Below, one piece after another: positions 20,711 to 33,674 of a DNA stretch of 64,000 nucleotides. The position numbers and the translations under genes are program-made. The notes beneath the pieces were generated by a model. It was not told the origin of the DNA. It saw nothing but the letters and a program-made list of their open reading frames with translations, and made no database searches. The stretch spans positions 868,001-932,000 of the forward strand of contig NZ_JAJSDZ010000005.1 in assembly GCF_021272385.1 (NCBI RefSeq), read 5' to 3'. The stretch comes from Vibrio salinus. Lineage in GTDB: Bacteria > Pseudomonadota > Gammaproteobacteria > Enterobacterales > Vibrionaceae. Each line of letters begins with the position of its first letter. Within the stretch, counting starts at the first letter, position 1.

Positions 20711-22895
20711 GGTATTTCTCCCTTAACCGCAATCGTATCCATTCAGCTAATGAATTCACAATAAACGTAAATACAAATAATATCAGTGCAGCTAAAAACA
20801 GAATACGATAATGAGAACTCCCAACTTCAGACTCAGGCAACTCAACCGCTATCGTCGCCGCAAGCGTTCTCATACCTTCCAGAATATTCCAGTTCATAAT
20901 CGGAGTATTGCCTGTTGCCATCAGAACAATCATAGTCTCCCCGACGGCACGGCCAAGTCCCATCATAATCCCGGAAAAAATGCCCGGGCTGGCTGTCAGT
21001 AAAACGACATGCTTAAGGGTCTGCCACTGCGTGGCGCCCAGAGCCAGAGAACCATCAGAAAGATGTTTAGGTACAGAGAACACCGCATCCTCAGCAATCG
21101 TAAAGATAGTAGGGATGACCGCAAACCCCATTGCCAGCCCGACAACCAATGCATTTCTCTGATCAAAATTGAATCCATACTCTGCCAGAAAAACCCGGAT
21201 GTCACCGCCAAACAACCACTGTTCAATATCAAAACTTAACGGCAAAACGATTGCCATCACCGCAGCAAGAACCGGAAATAAAACAATGGTATGCCAGCCT
21301 TTTTTCGTCCACCGACTATATTTTTTTGGTAATAACTTCCATAATGCACCGGCAACAATTGTAGAAACAGGCAATACAACGATCATCAGAACCGAGGAAA
21401 CCAAATGCCGTTCGACAATAGGAGCAAACCATAAGCCAGCCAGAAAGCCGATAATAACGGTTGGTAATGCTTCCATCAGCTCGATCGTTGGTTTCACAAT
21501 GCCACGCATTCTTGGTGTCATGAAATAAGCCGTATAAATTGCAGCTAAGACAGCGATGGGAACCGAAAACAACATAGCAAACATCGCCGCTTTAATCGTG
21601 CCAAAAGCGATCGGAACCAAACTGAATTTGGGTTCAAAAATATTACTGGCAGAAGTAGACTGCCACACATATTCAGGCTCGGGATAATTTTCATACCAAA
21701 CTTTGTTCCACAAGGCAGAAAAAGAAACGTCTGGATACCCCAAATCGACATCGGCAATATAAATATTATCCTGGTTCAACGTTACTAACTTTCTTTCATC
21801 CTGAGAGAATACCGCCAATCCGGGAGCAGAAGGATATACGGTACCGAATTTAATCCGTTTATCACTGGTTGTGAAATAGCTACGAACCGATCCATTCTGA
21901 TAAATAGCAAAAAAACCTTTTGAAAAAACGTTAGGTAAAATGAAATCCAGTCCACGACCTAAAGCAAACGAGCGTATTGACGTCAGTTTTCTTTGCCCGT
22001 TTTTCAGAACATCAAACCACTGGACCACATCACCATTACTGTAAACAGTTAATAATGAACTGGCTCCCGGTAATAAATGCATAGATACGATATGACTGTT
22101 TTTTTTCTCTGTATCAATAACATCACGGATATATAAACCGGCCTTGTTTTGTTTCGCAACCAACAATTCGTGGTTTATGTTACGGATATACAATGTCTTA
22201 CCATCCGGCGTCAAACGCAACTCCTGAACATCAGGCAGAGAAACCGATAGCTGAGTTTTCCTTTCAACAGAAGAGTGGGTACTTAGATGTTGGCTGAACC
22301 AATGCAACTGGCCTGCAGTCGTATAAACCGCCATTTTTAATTGCTCAGAATGAACAGAAAAACTGACTAATTTAGCATCAATCAGTAATTTTTTAACGGT
22401 CTCTGACAACTGAATCATTCTCACCTGTGGGTGAAAGTGGTGACTTTTCCCGGAAACAGTGTCTGTAAATTCTGGCCTGATCAGAAAACTCTGCCCTCGC
22501 TCACCAATAACTAACAACCAATGTCCCAAATCAGATTTAAACCATTTATCCGGATGAAACGGTAACTGTCCATGTTGATCGTTTAGTTCAGATTGATGTT
22601 TCTTTAACGACAGAAACTCGGTTTTCCCCGATTTATCAACAATAAAGGCATACTGGCCATATTCATCAATGGATAAAAAAGCCGGTACAGTGACAGAAAT
22701 GGCAACTTTTCGGTTTTCAATGTCTAACGTCGCCTTTGAAAACAAAGGAACCACAACCCAAACCAGATAAACAAAAATAAGAATTAATGCACCAAGCACA
22801 CTGATGCCTCCCGCTGTTACAGCACACCGAGCGAGTCGATCTTTTAACAGCCGGATCCGGTCTGAAGATTTTAAAGAAAACCTAATTTGAGGCAT
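20700..22895 (-). CDS. pstC: PstC, phosphate ABC permease with a large periplasmic domain
   Basis: Second permease subunit, 731 aa against 319 in E. coli. After a membrane segment at about 28-52, residues 55-400 form a soluble, probably periplasmic domain with repeated short beta-like blocks (such as LRLTPDGKTLYIRN, LLTVYSNGDVVQWFD, VFSQDERKLVTLNQDN) that resemble beta-propeller blades. The permease core occupies about 430-725 and contains ALGATQWQTLKHVVLLTASP. It heads the operon pstC-pstA-pstB-phoU. A Pho-box promoter lies just upstream. PstS is not in this operon but at 26751-27713. Confidence 0.93.
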   Translation of the reverse strand: MPQIRFSLKSSDRIRLLKDRLARCAVTAGGISVLGALILIFVYLVWVVVPLFSKATLDIENRKVAISVTVPAFLSIDEYGQYAFIVDKSGKTEFLSLKKHQSELNDQHGQLPFHPDKWFKSDLGHWLLVIGERGQSFLIRPEFTDTVSGKSHHFHPQVRMIQLSETVKKLLIDAKLVSFSVHSEQLKMAVYTTAGQLHWFSQHLSTHSSVERKTQLSVSLPDVQELRLTPDGKTLYIRNINHELLVAKQNKAGLYIRDVIDTEKKNSHIVSMHLLPGASSLLTVYSNGDVVQWFDVLKNGQRKLTSIRSFALGRGLDFILPNVFSKGFFAIYQNGSVRSYFTTSDKRIKFGTVYPSAPGLAVFSQDERKLVTLNQDNIYIADVDLGYPDVSFSALWNKVWYENYPEPEYVWQSTSASNIFEPKFSLVPIAFGTIKAAMFAMLFSVPIAVLAAIYTAYFMTPRMRGIVKPTIELMEALPTVIIGFLAGLWFAPIVERHLVSSVLMIVVLPVSTIVAGALWKLLPKKYSRWTKKGWHTIVLFPVLAAVMAIVLPLSFDIEQWLFGGDIRVFLAEYGFNFDQRNALVVGLAMGFAVIPTIFTIAEDAVFSVPKHLSDGSLALGATQWQTLKHVVLLTASPGIFSGIMMGLGRAVGETMIVLMATGNTPIMNWNILEGMRTLAATIAVELPESEVGSSHYRILFLAALILFVFTFIVNSLAEWIRLRLREKYRAL

Positions 22896-22926
22896 GATAT
22901 TCCATACTACAGAAAGCCTTTCCCAT

Positions 22927-22958
22927 TTTATGTCGTTAGTTTGACACTTTTATTACAA
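22927..22958 (-). promoter_or_regulatory. Pho-box promoter of pstC
   Basis: On the minus strand TTGTAAT and GTGTCAA (22941-22958) are separated by AAAA, giving the 11-bp spacing of PhoB-bound direct repeats (consensus CTGTCAT). Eight bases further on is CATAAA (22927-22932), a good -10, the geometry of PhoB-dependent promoters. It ends 32 bp before the pstC start. Confidence 0.65.
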
Positions 22959-23133
22959 AGTAAACTTAACCCACTGAAATCAAAAAAATGATGACAAGAA
23001 AAAAAATGAAATAAAAGTGTAACAATTTACACATACTGTCTAAACTAATTTGAGTAATATTATCCGATATCATCCTTCTTACATTACTCATTTTTTGTCT
23101 ATGAAAACCATCGATTTTATCAGGGAACCGGTA

Positions 23134-25230
23134 ATGAGTTCGGAAAAATTGTATATTGAAAAAGAATTAAGCTGGCTATCGTTTAACGAACGTGTGCTTC
23201 AGGAAGCAGCTGACAAAAATGTCCCTCTTATTGAAAGAGTCCGCTTTCTCGGTATCTTCTCTAATAATTTAGACGAATTTTATAAAGTTCGCTTTGCCGA
23301 TGTTAAACGTCGCATCCTGATTGATATCGAACAAACCGGCAATAACAGCGCAAAACACCTGCTCTCAAAAATGCAGTCTAAAGCACTGAAATTAAATGAA
23401 GATTTTGAAACACTTTATAACGACCTTATCAAAGAAATGGCCCGCCGGCGAATATTTCTGGTCAACGAAACCCAGCTTGATGAATTTCAGCAAAAATGGA
23501 TCACAAATTATTTTTCAGACAAAGTTCTGCCGCATATCACTCCGTGGCTAATTAGTGAAGGGGCTGATATTCTGCAACACCTAAAAGATGAATATGCCTA
23601 CATTGCCGTCGATCTGAGAAAAAACAATCAGTCTCAGTATGCGTTAATCGAAATACCAACTGACCAGTTACCCCGGTTCATCATGGTTCCTGAACAAAAA
23701 GGAAAGCGACGGAAAACCATTATTCTGCTCGATAACATCATTCGTTACTGCCTGAATAATATCTTTCAGGGCTTCTTTGATTATGATGAGCTTAACGGCT
23801 ATGTAATCAAAATGACCAGAGATGCCGAATACGATTTAAGCAACGAAGTCGAATACAGTCTGGTCGAACAGATGTCGGAAGGGCTAAGTCAACGTTTAAC
23901 CGCAATGCCGGTTCGCTTCATTTATGATAAAGAGATGCCGGATGAAATGTTGCAGTTTTTATGCAATAAACTGGAAATATCGAATTATGACAGCCTGGTT
24001 CCGGGCGGGCGTTACCATAATTTTAAAGACTTTATTTCTTTCCCGAATGTCGGAAGAGAATATCTGGAAAACCGCCCGCTACCTCCAATGAAATGTGCGG
24101 ACTTTGAAGGATTTGCCAATAAATTTGATGCGATTAAAGCTCAGGATATCCTTCTTTATTATCCTTACCATACTTTTGACCACATTACAGAGTTCGTCAG
24201 ACAGGCATCCTTTGATCCCAAGGTACTGAGTATAAAAATCAATATTTACCGGGTAGCAAAAGATTCTCTTCTGATGCACACCTTAATTCATGCAGTTCAA
24301 AACGGGAAATCAGTCACTGTAGTTGTCGAACTGCAGGCCCGGTTTGATGAAGAAGCCAATATCGAGTGGTCTAAAATTCTGACCGATGCCGGTGTTCATG
24401 TTGTCTTCGGAGCTCCAGGGTTGAAAATTCATGCCAAACTTTTACTGGTAAGCCGCAGAGAAAATGGTGAAATCAAACGCTATGCTCATATCGGTACAGG
24501 TAACTTTCACGAAAAAACGGCAAGAATATATACGGACTTTGCTCTTTTAACGGCGGAGCAGGAAATTACCAACGAAGTACGGAACGTATTTAACTACATT
24601 CAGAACCCATACCGGACCTATCAGTTTAATCATCTGATTGTTTCTCCTCACAATTCCCGGAACAAACTGTATACATTGATTGAACGTGAAATTAAAAATG
24701 CTAACAACGGCAAAACAGCGGCATTAACGGTAAAAATCAATAACCTGGTCGATAAAGGACTTATCAGTAAACTATATGAAGCCAGCAATGCAGGGGTTGA
24801 AATCAAAATGATCATCCGGGGGATGTGTTCTCTGGTTCCCGGAGTCAAAGATGTCAGTGAAAATATCAAAATCATCAGCATTGTTGATCGTTTCCTTGAA
24901 CACCCGAGAGTATTTATTGCGCATAACAACGGCAAGCCAGAAGTTTATATCTCATCTGCAGACTGGATGACCCGTAATATTGATTATCGTATTGAAGTTG
25001 CAGCCCCGGTACGTGACGAACGTTTAAAACAGCGTATTATAGACATACTAAATATACACTTTACTGACACTGTGAAAGCGCGCTGGATCGACAAAGAAAT
25101 GAGCAACAGTTATGTTAGTCGCGGGAATAAGAAAAAAATCCGCTCTCAGGTTGCCATTTATGATTACATAAAATCAATGGAGAAAAAAACGCGCAGACAG
25201 AAAGATCAAAAACAGACACAATATGAGTAA
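23134..25230 (+). CDS. ppk1: Polyphosphate kinase 1
   Basis: Reversibly polymerises the gamma-phosphate of ATP into long-chain polyphosphate; peripheral membrane enzyme. The 698-residue protein begins [19 protein letters not shown], the family N-terminal block. The autophosphorylated histidine is His452 in [18 protein letters not shown]; a second phospholipase-D-like half follows with [10 protein letters not shown] and [16 protein letters not shown] chose the ATG at 23134, preceded by AGGGAA, over the earlier codon at 23050, which adds 28 residues without family match. It diverges from pstC and overlaps ppx by 8 bp. Confidence 0.96.
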   Translation: MSSEKLYIEKELSWLSFNERVLQEAADKNVPLIERVRFLGIFSNNLDEFYKVRFADVKRRILIDIEQTGNNSAKHLLSKMQSKALKLNEDFETLYNDLIKEMARRRIFLVNETQLDEFQQKWITNYFSDKVLPHITPWLISEGADILQHLKDEYAYIAVDLRKNNQSQYALIEIPTDQLPRFIMVPEQKGKRRKTIILLDNIIRYCLNNIFQGFFDYDELNGYVIKMTRDAEYDLSNEVEYSLVEQMSEGLSQRLTAMPVRFIYDKEMPDEMLQFLCNKLEISNYDSLVPGGRYHNFKDFISFPNVGREYLENRPLPPMKCADFEGFANKFDAIKAQDILLYYPYHTFDHITEFVRQASFDPKVLSIKINIYRVAKDSLLMHTLIHAVQNGKSVTVVVELQARFDEEANIEWSKILTDAGVHVVFGAPGLKIHAKLLLVSRRENGEIKRYAHIGTGNFHEKTARIYTDFALLTAEQEITNEVRNVFNYIQNPYRTYQFNHLIVSPHNSRNKLYTLIEREIKNANNGKTAALTVKINNLVDKGLISKLYEASNAGVEIKMIIRGMCSLVPGVKDVSENIKIISIVDRFLEHPRVFIAHNNGKPEVYISSADWMTRNIDYRIEVAAPVRDERLKQRIIDILNIHFTDTVKARWIDKEMSNSYVSRGNKKKIRSQVAIYDYIKSMEKKTRRQKDQKQTQYE

Positions 25231-26764
25231 TGATATAGATAACTCCCGCTACATCGCGGCCATCGATTTAGGTTCCAATAGCTTTCATATGGTCGTAGCA
25301 AAAATAGTCAATAATGACTTACAACTCATTAGTAAACATAAACAGAGAGTTCATCTTGCTTCTGGTCTCAAAGAAGATAAAACCCTCGATGATGACGCAA
25401 TACAAAGAGGGCTTGATTGTCTGGCTATGTTTGCAGAAAGGCTTCAGGGATTCAACGAAGACGACGTCCGGATTGCGGCGACTCATACACTGAGACAGGC
25501 TCGCAATCGTCACGTTTTCTTAAGCAAAGCCAAAGAGGTTATTCCTTACCGGATTGAAGTGATCCCTGGTGTTGAAGAAGCCCGCTTGATCTATCTGGGT
25601 GTTGCCCATACCCAACCTCAGTCAGATGGTATGCTGGTTGTGGATATTGGTGGCGGAAGTACCGAAATGATCATCGGACAAGGTTTTGAGCCCCAGTTAG
25701 TCAATAGCTTGCAAATGGGCTGCGTAAGTTATACCGAGCGTTTTTTCTCTAAAGGAAAGCTTACCGAAAAAGCGTTCCACAAAGCGACACTGGCAGCAGA
25801 GCAAAAATTAGAAGCCTTAGCCGCACTTTACCGCCGCCTTGGATGGAATACTGCATTTGGCTCATCAGGTACCACTAAAGCCATAAAAGAAGCCATCATA
25901 GGCATTGGTTATGATGATGGCATCATCACTCCGGAACGTTTAAGTGATCTTATCGAAAAAGTATTACACTTCAGCACCATCGATGAATTTGAGTTAAAAG
26001 GACTCTCTGATGATCGAAAACCCGTTTTCATCGCCGGTCTTGCGATCATGAATGCGATTTTTAACTCACTAAAAATCAAAAAAATGTCTTTTTCTGACGG
26101 CGCCCTTCGTGAGGGACTACTGTATGAAGTCGAAGACGCTTTCAAATACGAAGACATCCGTATTCGTACAACAGAAAGTTTAGCCAGCAAACATTACGTT
26201 GATTTGTCTCATGCTCATAATGTTAAAAACATGGCAAGTCATTTCTTTAAACACATTTCTCCTCAGATAAATCTGCCAAAGAGAATGAAAAACGAACTGT
26301 TCTCGCTACTGAAATGGGCAGCACTGCTTCACGAAGTCGGACTGAGTATGAGCCTTCAGGGATATCACAAGCACTCCGCTTATATTCTTCTGAATACGAA
26401 TATGCCTGGATTTAACAGTGAACAACAACTCGTTATCTCTACATTGGCCCGCTTTCATCGTAAAGCGCTTAAACTGGGTGAAATGCCCGAGTTCAACCTG
26501 TTTAAGAAAAAACACATTACTCAGCTAATTCGTATATTACGCCTTGCTGTTGTCCTGAACGGGCAACGGAATGATATGCCACTGCCACAGGTTTTCATTG
26601 AAGTATCCAGCGATGATGAGTGGTCAATCTTTTGTGAGGATAATCACTGGCTGACTGATAACCGTCTTCTTGATGCAGATCTTCAGAATGAGCAGAATCA
26701 TTGGAAAAACGTTGGCTGGACACTGAACATTACCCACCAGCCTTTAACCGTTAATAATGAGTGA
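25223..26764 (+). CDS. ppx: Exopolyphosphatase / guanosine pentaphosphate phosphohydrolase
   Basis: Processively removes terminal phosphates from polyphosphate; the family can also hydrolyse pppGpp to ppGpp. The 513-aa protein has the actin-like ATPase fold signatures [17 protein letters not shown] at 12-28 and [12 protein letters not shown] near residue 140, and a C-terminal HD-like helical domain (about 315-500). It overlaps ppk1 by 8 bp, so synthesis and breakdown of polyphosphate are coupled in one operon. Its last 14 bp overlap the convergent pstS gene. Confidence 0.95.
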   Translation: MSNDIDNSRYIAAIDLGSNSFHMVVAKIVNNDLQLISKHKQRVHLASGLKEDKTLDDDAIQRGLDCLAMFAERLQGFNEDDVRIAATHTLRQARNRHVFLSKAKEVIPYRIEVIPGVEEARLIYLGVAHTQPQSDGMLVVDIGGGSTEMIIGQGFEPQLVNSLQMGCVSYTERFFSKGKLTEKAFHKATLAAEQKLEALAALYRRLGWNTAFGSSGTTKAIKEAIIGIGYDDGIITPERLSDLIEKVLHFSTIDEFELKGLSDDRKPVFIAGLAIMNAIFNSLKIKKMSFSDGALREGLLYEVEDAFKYEDIRIRTTESLASKHYVDLSHAHNVKNMASHFFKHISPQINLPKRMKNELFSLLKWAALLHEVGLSMSLQGYHKHSAYILLNTNMPGFNSEQQLVISTLARFHRKALKLGEMPEFNLFKKKHITQLIRILRLAVVLNGQRNDMPLPQVFIEVSSDDEWSIFCEDNHWLTDNRLLDADLQNEQNHWKNVGWTLNITHQPLTVNNE

Positions 26765-27713
26765 TCCCTACTTTTGCTAACTCTTTCCCGGCCACTTCTG
26801 GAGAAACTGGAATGTAACCATCTTTTGCCACCAGTTGCTGGCCCTGTTTAGAGTAAATAAACTGAATAAATTCCCGTTCCAGAGGCGTCAAAGGTTTATT
26901 CGGTTTTTTATTAACATAGACGTAGAGATAACGTGAAAGCGGATATTTTCCGGTAACAATATTATTGTCAGTCGGGGAAATATAGGTATGGCCTTCTTTT
27001 GCGATAGGAACCAATCTTACTCCTGACACCATGTAGCCCATTCCTGAGTAACCGATCGTATTAATGGAAGAAGCAACCGACTGAACAACCGAAGCTGAGC
27101 CAGGCTGTTCATTTACATTCATCGCAAAATCGCCACCGCACAAAGCTGTCTTTTTGAAGTACCCATAAGTACCAGATACCGAGTTACGACTGAATAGCTG
27201 GATGGATCGTCTTGCCCATTTGTAGGGGATACCAAGCTGTTTCCAGGTCGTTATACGATGCTTAGCCCCACATAACATTGTTGACGAAAATATCGCATCA
27301 ATTTGTTTAAAATTAAGCCCTTTGATGGGGTTATCTCTCTGGACGAAAATCCCAATAGCATCAATTGCTACCCGCAATTGCGTCGGTTTATAACCGTAAA
27401 CATTTTTAAATGCCTCTATTTCCCGGTTACGCATTGGCCGACTCATCGGGCCAAACTGGGCAGTTCCTTCCGTTAGTGAAGGGGGTGCAGTAGATGAACC
27501 AGAAGCCTGAACCTGAGCATCAACATTAGGGTAATAGGTTTTAAAAGCTTCAACCCAGAGGGTCGTAATACCGGCTAAAGTGTCAGAACCTACGGTCAAC
27601 AAAGAGCCGGTAATACCAGAATGCTTTGCATAATTCTTCAACTCATAAGAAAAAGCATGAGAAGAAATACTTAATAAAATAAGCAGGGAAATAATCGTCT
27701 TTAACGGTTTCAT
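26751..27713 (-). CDS. pstS: PstS-type phosphate-binding protein
   Basis: Periplasmic receptor that brings inorganic phosphate to the Pst permease. The 320-aa precursor has a signal peptide (about 1-22, ending SSHAFS). Phosphate-contact motifs of the family are visible: GSDTLAG at the N-terminal phosphate loop, [24 protein letters not shown], and [13 protein letters not shown]. It starts inside the phoR stop (ATGA overlap), so it is translated from the phoB-phoR transcript and not with pstCAB. Other PstS-like proteins may exist elsewhere. Confidence 0.92.
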   Translation of the reverse strand: MKPLKTIISLLILLSISSHAFSYELKNYAKHSGITGSLLTVGSDTLAGITTLWVEAFKTYYPNVDAQVQASGSSTAPPSLTEGTAQFGPMSRPMRNREIEAFKNVYGYKPTQLRVAIDAIGIFVQRDNPIKGLNFKQIDAIFSSTMLCGAKHRITTWKQLGIPYKWARRSIQLFSRNSVSGTYGYFKKTALCGGDFAMNVNEQPGSASVVQSVASSINTIGYSGMGYMVSGVRLVPIAKEGHTYISPTDNNIVTGKYPLSRYLYVYVNKKPNKPLTPLEREFIQFIYSKQGQQLVAKDGYIPVSPEVAGKELAKVGITHY

Positions 27714-29011
27714 TGATTCACAACTAACCTATCAGGCAATACAAAAGAAAACTTACTGCCAACCCCAACCTCACTTTGAATTTCCAGTTGAGTATCATGA
27801 TGAGACAACGCGTGTTTCACGATGGCCAGTCCCAAACCACTACCCCCGGTATCCCGGGATCTTGCTTTATCTACCCGATAAAAACGTTCTGTTAAACGAT
27901 GCAAGTGTTGTGGCTCAATACCATCACCTGAATCTTCAACTTCCAGACTGGCCCCCTGTTCCGTCTTGAACCAACGAATCTTGATTTCAGAGCCGGGGGG
28001 AGTATATTTCACAGCATTGTAGACCAGATTCGAAATAGCACTTCTTAATTGATCTTCATCACCAAATACTTTCAGAGAATTATCGACATCAAAATAAAAC
28101 TCATGAGCCTGATCGCCACTCAAACTTTTTGCTTCTTTTTCCAGGATATCAAGCATTGCCGGGACATCAACCACATCTTCAAGCTCATGAGTTGCGGCCG
28201 CTTCTATTTTAGACAACGTTAGTAACTGATTGACCAGACTGTTCATACGGTTTAGCTGCTGAGTCATCACACCATGTGCTTTTGACCACATCGGCCCTAC
28301 CAACATATCCGGATCTTCTGTCATTTCCAGATACCCCTGAAGGACCGTCATTGGAGTCCTCAGTTCATGAGACACATTGGCAAAGAAATTTCGCCGCATC
28401 CCTTCCAGCTGTTTCAACTGAGTTACATCACGGACAACCAGCAGATGCTCGCCTTCGGTATAAGGTACAATACGAAGTTCCAGAATCTTATCTGTATTAA
28501 TAGGCGAACGAATGTCTAAAGGTGATTCAAAATCCCCTTTATTCAGATACTTAATAAAATCCGGTGCACGAAGTAAATTCGAAATAGGCTGACCTTCATC
28601 ATCAGGCCAGCGAAAACCTAGCAGATGTTGGGCAAGTTTGTTACACCAGACAATATTCCCCTCATCCCTGAAAACAACCACAGCATCAGGTAATGATTCA
28701 GCACCATTTCTGAATCGTCTGATTAAGTTAGTCAACTCTTTACGCTTACGCCTGTGTCTTTGGTGAAGGCGATAGATACCATTAAAAAGGGATTCCCAAT
28801 TGCCTGAACCAGAAGGCGGTGTCAGCCTTTTATCATCCCACAACCAGACAGACAGACGAATTTGATTGTTCAAATGCCAGATAAGCTGAATCGCAGTTGC
28901 GGCAAACAGCAACCACGGCATATAACCGAATACCCATCCAATAATAACCCATGGAAGGTAAAAAAAAGCCAGCTCCCATGCCAGCCTTTTCCAGGTAAGA
29001 CGTTCAACCAT
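27710..29011 (-). CDS. phoR: PhoR, phosphate-regulon sensor kinase
   Basis: Inner-membrane histidine kinase (433 aa) that phosphorylates PhoB when phosphate is low. Two membrane segments lie at about 10-45 with almost no periplasmic loop, as in E. coli PhoR. A PAS domain covers about 100-190. His215 in [13 protein letters not shown] is the phosphorylation site, and the ATPase domain carries the N, G1 (DSGDGI) and G2 (GSGLGLAIV) boxes. Regulation is through PstSCAB and PhoU, both encoded nearby. It starts 22 bp after phoB and overlaps pstS by 4 bp. Confidence 0.96.
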   Translation of the reverse strand: MVERLTWKRLAWELAFFYLPWVIIGWVFGYMPWLLFAATAIQLIWHLNNQIRLSVWLWDDKRLTPPSGSGNWESLFNGIYRLHQRHRRKRKELTNLIRRFRNGAESLPDAVVVFRDEGNIVWCNKLAQHLLGFRWPDDEGQPISNLLRAPDFIKYLNKGDFESPLDIRSPINTDKILELRIVPYTEGEHLLVVRDVTQLKQLEGMRRNFFANVSHELRTPMTVLQGYLEMTEDPDMLVGPMWSKAHGVMTQQLNRMNSLVNQLLTLSKIEAAATHELEDVVDVPAMLDILEKEAKSLSGDQAHEFYFDVDNSLKVFGDEDQLRSAISNLVYNAVKYTPPGSEIKIRWFKTEQGASLEVEDSGDGIEPQHLHRLTERFYRVDKARSRDTGGSGLGLAIVKHALSHHDTQLEIQSEVGVGSKFSFVLPDRLVVNQ

Positions 29012-29033
29012 TATTATCCTTTACTTATAGATA

Positions 29034-29723
29034 TTACGATTTGGTTGAAAAACGATAACCGGCGCCACGAACCGTCTGAATCAATTTGTCGTGACCGGCA
29101 TCTTCCAGGCACTTACGCAAGCGACGAATATGAACATCCACTGTGCGGTCTTCAACATAAACATTGGTTCCCCATACATTGTTGAGCAACTGTTCACGGC
29201 TGTACACGCGCTCCTGATGTGTCATAAAGAAGTGCAGTAACTTAAATTCTGTTGGCCCCATGTCCAAAGCCTGTTCATGTGCAGTAACCCGATGAGAGAC
29301 AGGATCTAACTTAAGTCCCTGAACATCAATCACATCTTCAACAGATGTTGGCGTAACACGACGAATAACCGCTTTTAAACGAGCAACCAGTTCCTTAGGT
29401 GAAAATGGCTTGGTAATATAATCGTCCGCACCGACTTCCAGCCCTCTGACTTTATCTTCTTCTTCGCCACGTGCCGTTAACATAACGACAGGAATATTTC
29501 GGGTTAACTCTTCCCGTTTCATATGTTTAATGAAATTAATGCCGCTGCCACCAGGAAGCATCCAGTCTAACAAAACAAGATCTGGATAGGGCTCAGATAA
29601 CCGATTGATTGCGGTATCATAATCTTCAGCTTCTACTGCCTGATAACCCTTCTGTTCGAGAACAAAACATAGCATCTCTCGAATTGGTGCTTCATCCTCG
29701 ACTACCAGAATTCTTCTAGACAT
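29034..29723 (-). CDS. phoB: PhoB, phosphate-regulon response regulator
   Basis: OmpR-family activator (229 aa). The receiver domain contains Asp53 as phosphoacceptor (LLDWMLPGG), Thr in VVMLTARG and Lys in TKPFSPKEL; the C-terminal winged helix ends with [10 protein letters not shown] chose ATG 29723 ([11 protein letters not shown]), with AGGTGAGA upstream, over the in-frame extension to 29777. A Pho box lies 69 bp upstream, so the phoB-phoR-pstS operon is probably autoactivated. Confidence 0.97.
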   Translation of the reverse strand: MSRRILVVEDEAPIREMLCFVLEQKGYQAVEAEDYDTAINRLSEPYPDLVLLDWMLPGGSGINFIKHMKREELTRNIPVVMLTARGEEEDKVRGLEVGADDYITKPFSPKELVARLKAVIRRVTPTSVEDVIDVQGLKLDPVSHRVTAHEQALDMGPTEFKLLHFFMTHQERVYSREQLLNNVWGTNVYVEDRTVDVHIRRLRKCLEDAGHDKLIQTVRGAGYRFSTKS

Positions 29724-29775
29724 AAAACTCTCACCTATCGTTTCTTTATCAACAATTTTTCTATCAACGCAATGC

Positions 29776-29809
29776 ATTATTAAAGATAATTATGACACTT
29801 TTGTGACCC
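29776..29809 (-). promoter_or_regulatory. Pho-box promoter of phoB
   Basis: On the minus strand GGGTCAC and GTGTCAT are separated by AAAA (29792-29809), the 7+4+7 layout of a PhoB site. About 9 bp downstream is TAATAAT (29776-29782), a -10-like element. This is the clearest Pho box in the window. Confidence 0.75.
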
Positions 29810-29932
29810 TTGAAAACAAATTTTCATATAATTTTAGCAGCAAATTCATTGTTATATTCAAAAAATGCGATAAGACTTTCTCGCATTATTAGCTTAATAT
29901 ATCGCCCCAACAAAGGAACTTAAGAGACTATT

Positions 29933-30841
29933 ATGTGGTTTAAAAATGCTATCGTTTATCGGGTAAATAAAGAGATAAAATTCGATGAAAATCAACTAGA
30001 AAAACAGCTTTCTGAATTTCATTTTACTCCTTGCGGCAGCCAGGATAGACAAAAGTTCGGTTGGGTTCACGCCATGGGAAAAGCCGGCGATATGATGACT
30101 CATGTCGCGGATGGAAATATACTTCTCTGCGCCAAAAAAGAAGAGAAAATGCTCCCGGCTTCTGTCATAAAAGAATCATTAAGTGACAAAGTTGACAAAC
30201 TTGAAGCTGAAGAAGGTCGCCCTCTAAAGAAAAAAGAAAAAGATACAATTAAAGAAGATATTATTATTGATCTCCTGCCCCGGGCATTTTCTAAAAGCCA
30301 GTTGTCTTACGTACTCATCATGCCGGCTCACCACATGATTGTCGTAGATGCAAGCAGCTATAAAAAAGCAGAGGATGTCATTGCACTATTAAGAAAGTCC
30401 ATGGGAAGCCTGCCTGTTGTCCCGGCAATTCCTGAAAAAGCTGTAGAAACGACACTCACAAACTGGATTCAGGATCAAACCACACCAGCAGGCTTTGATA
30501 TTCTGGCAGAGGCTGAGCTGAAATCACTTCTTGATGACGGCGCCACTATCCGCTGTAAAAATCAGGATTTAACCAGTGATGAAATTCTAAAACATATTGA
30601 ATCAAATAAAGTTGTCACAAAATTAGCTCTAAACTGGGAGGACCGAATATCATTTGTTCTCTCAGAAGACGCAACACTGAAACGCCTGACATACAGTGAT
30701 GACCTGAAAGATCAAAATGATGATATTCCCAGAGAAGATCAGGCCGCCAGATTTGATGCCGATTTTTCACTTTTATGTGGTGAACTCGGCTTGCTACTAC
30801 CAAACTTATACAATGCATTAGGCGGCTTCCCAGACCAGTAA
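29933..30841 (+). CDS. rdgC: RdgC, recombination-associated DNA-binding protein
   Basis: Non-specific DNA-binding protein (302 aa) that forms a ring dimer and restrains RecA; also a cofactor of pilin variation in Neisseria. The protein begins [13 protein letters not shown] and contains the RdgC pattern throughout ([44 protein letters not shown]). It diverges from phoB across about 210 bp and is followed by a terminator-like hairpin. Confidence 0.95.
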   Translation: MWFKNAIVYRVNKEIKFDENQLEKQLSEFHFTPCGSQDRQKFGWVHAMGKAGDMMTHVADGNILLCAKKEEKMLPASVIKESLSDKVDKLEAEEGRPLKKKEKDTIKEDIIIDLLPRAFSKSQLSYVLIMPAHHMIVVDASSYKKAEDVIALLRKSMGSLPVVPAIPEKAVETTLTNWIQDQTTPAGFDILAEAELKSLLDDGATIRCKNQDLTSDEILKHIESNKVVTKLALNWEDRISFVLSEDATLKRLTYSDDLKDQNDDIPREDQAARFDADFSLLCGELGLLLPNLYNALGGFPDQ

Positions 30842-30855
30842 TAGTTCGATTAGCG

Positions 30856-30887
30856 AGAGAGGAAGTCGAATCAGGCCCCTCTCTTTT
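30856..30887 (+). terminator. Likely terminator after rdgC
   Basis: AGAGAGG and CCTCTCT form a 7-bp stem around a 15-base loop and are followed by TTTTCT, 15 bp after the rdgC stop. Confidence 0.55.
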
Positions 30888-31011
30888 CTACCTTCATGGA
30901 ATAAACCGCAACAGCCCCTAGCCATTAAGTATTAATTAACGTAAAATTTGCGCCCTCTCAGTACCATCAGGTGGTGCTGACCTGACTTGTAATCAGATTT
31001 TGGAAAGAGCA

Positions 31012-32668
<1,657 letters not shown>

Positions 32669-32676
32669 TTCTCTTT

Positions 32677-32712
32677 AAAAACATAAGCCCGATAGTTACA
32701 TCGGGCTCATGT
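32677..32712. terminator. Terminator between yfhL and nfsA
   Basis: AAGCCCGATAG.../ACATCGGGCT form an 8-bp GAGCCCGAT/ATCGGGCT-type stem between the convergent yfhL and nfsA genes. The flanks are only weakly T-rich, so strength is uncertain. Confidence 0.6.
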
Positions 32713-32716
32713 TCCT

Positions 32717-33439
32717 TTACCTTTTCGCCAATTCTTTGCTATTCAGATAGTTTAAAATATACGGCCTTGATTCCTTCTCAAGCTTTGCCGTCGCTTCTTC
32801 CGACCACCCCGATATTTTTGAATTTTCAGTCCGGGTTTGATAATACCCTCGTATCGTTTCATCATACTGGCTAACAGCCTCTTTATCTAAAGGCTGATAA
32901 GCGTTTTCATGAAAAATAACCCTCTGAGGCAGCCTGGGTTTTAGCTGAGGGTCCTGATCAGGGTATCCCAGACACATACCAAATAAAACAGCACAATGCT
33001 TGGGAAGCTCCAGTAGTTCATCCACTTTCTCTATCTGGTTACGTAAACCACCAATGTACACACCGCCTAATCCCATGGATTCCGCTGCTAATAAACAGTT
33101 TTGAGCCATTATTCCGGCATCCACTGCTCCAATTAACGTCAACTCCATGTAATCACTGTGAATCTTAGGATTCAATTCAAAATGGCGATGATAATCGATG
33201 CAAAACACCAAAAACTCAGCTGCAGAGGCAACATAAGGTTGACCACCCGCGTAGTCAGCCAGTTTGAGACGTTTTTCTTTATCCGTAACCCAAATAACAG
33301 AAACAACCTGAAGTAAGCTGGAAGAGGACGCCGATATCCCTGCCTGAATGATCTTTTCCAAATCACTCGCTGGGATCGAATCTTCTTTAAACTTACGAAT
33401 AGAACGATGCTTCATTATTGTATCAATAACGGCTGTCAT
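32717..33439 (-). CDS. nfsA: NfsA-type oxygen-insensitive NADPH nitroreductase
   Basis: FMN flavoenzyme (240 aa) that reduces nitroaromatics and quinones by two-electron steps. The N-terminal HRSIRKF block contacts FMN, ASSSSLLQVVSVIWV and GGLRNQ follow, and the LPKHCAVLFGMCLGYPD segment is typical of the NfsA/FRP subgroup. It is convergent with yfhL. Its physiological substrate here is unknown. Confidence 0.9.
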   Translation of the reverse strand: MTAVIDTIMKHRSIRKFKEDSIPASDLEKIIQAGISASSSSLLQVVSVIWVTDKEKRLKLADYAGGQPYVASAAEFLVFCIDYHRHFELNPKIHSDYMELTLIGAVDAGIMAQNCLLAAESMGLGGVYIGGLRNQIEKVDELLELPKHCAVLFGMCLGYPDQDPQLKPRLPQRVIFHENAYQPLDKEAVSQYDETIRGYYQTRTENSKISGWSEEATAKLEKESRPYILNYLNSKELAKR

Positions 33440-33544
33440 CCAGTCTCTCCTATGAATGAATCGGTGAACTAAAGTTAGTGAGTCTGCTATCTAAAATATC
33501 GGCAAACAGAAAGGATTGAAATAGGACTTAATATATTTTTATAC

Positions 33545-33570
33545 AAAAAAACCTCAGCTTTCGCTGAGGT
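33545..33570 (-). terminator. Terminator of the rRNA-tRNA operon
   Basis: On the minus strand ACCTCAGC and GCTGAGGT form an 8-bp stem with a GAAA-type loop, followed by TTTTTT, 10 bp after the tRNA-Trp 3' end. Confidence 0.9.
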
Positions 33571-33579
33571 TTTGTAATA

Positions 33580-33656
<77 letters not shown>

Positions 33657-33674
33657 AGAAATCAAATTTTAAAA

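Noticed and set aside
22960..23050. A second Pho box facing ppk1 (around TGATGACAAG and CTGTCTAAAC)
   Set aside because: Single half-sites only; no second repeat at the 11-bp spacing.
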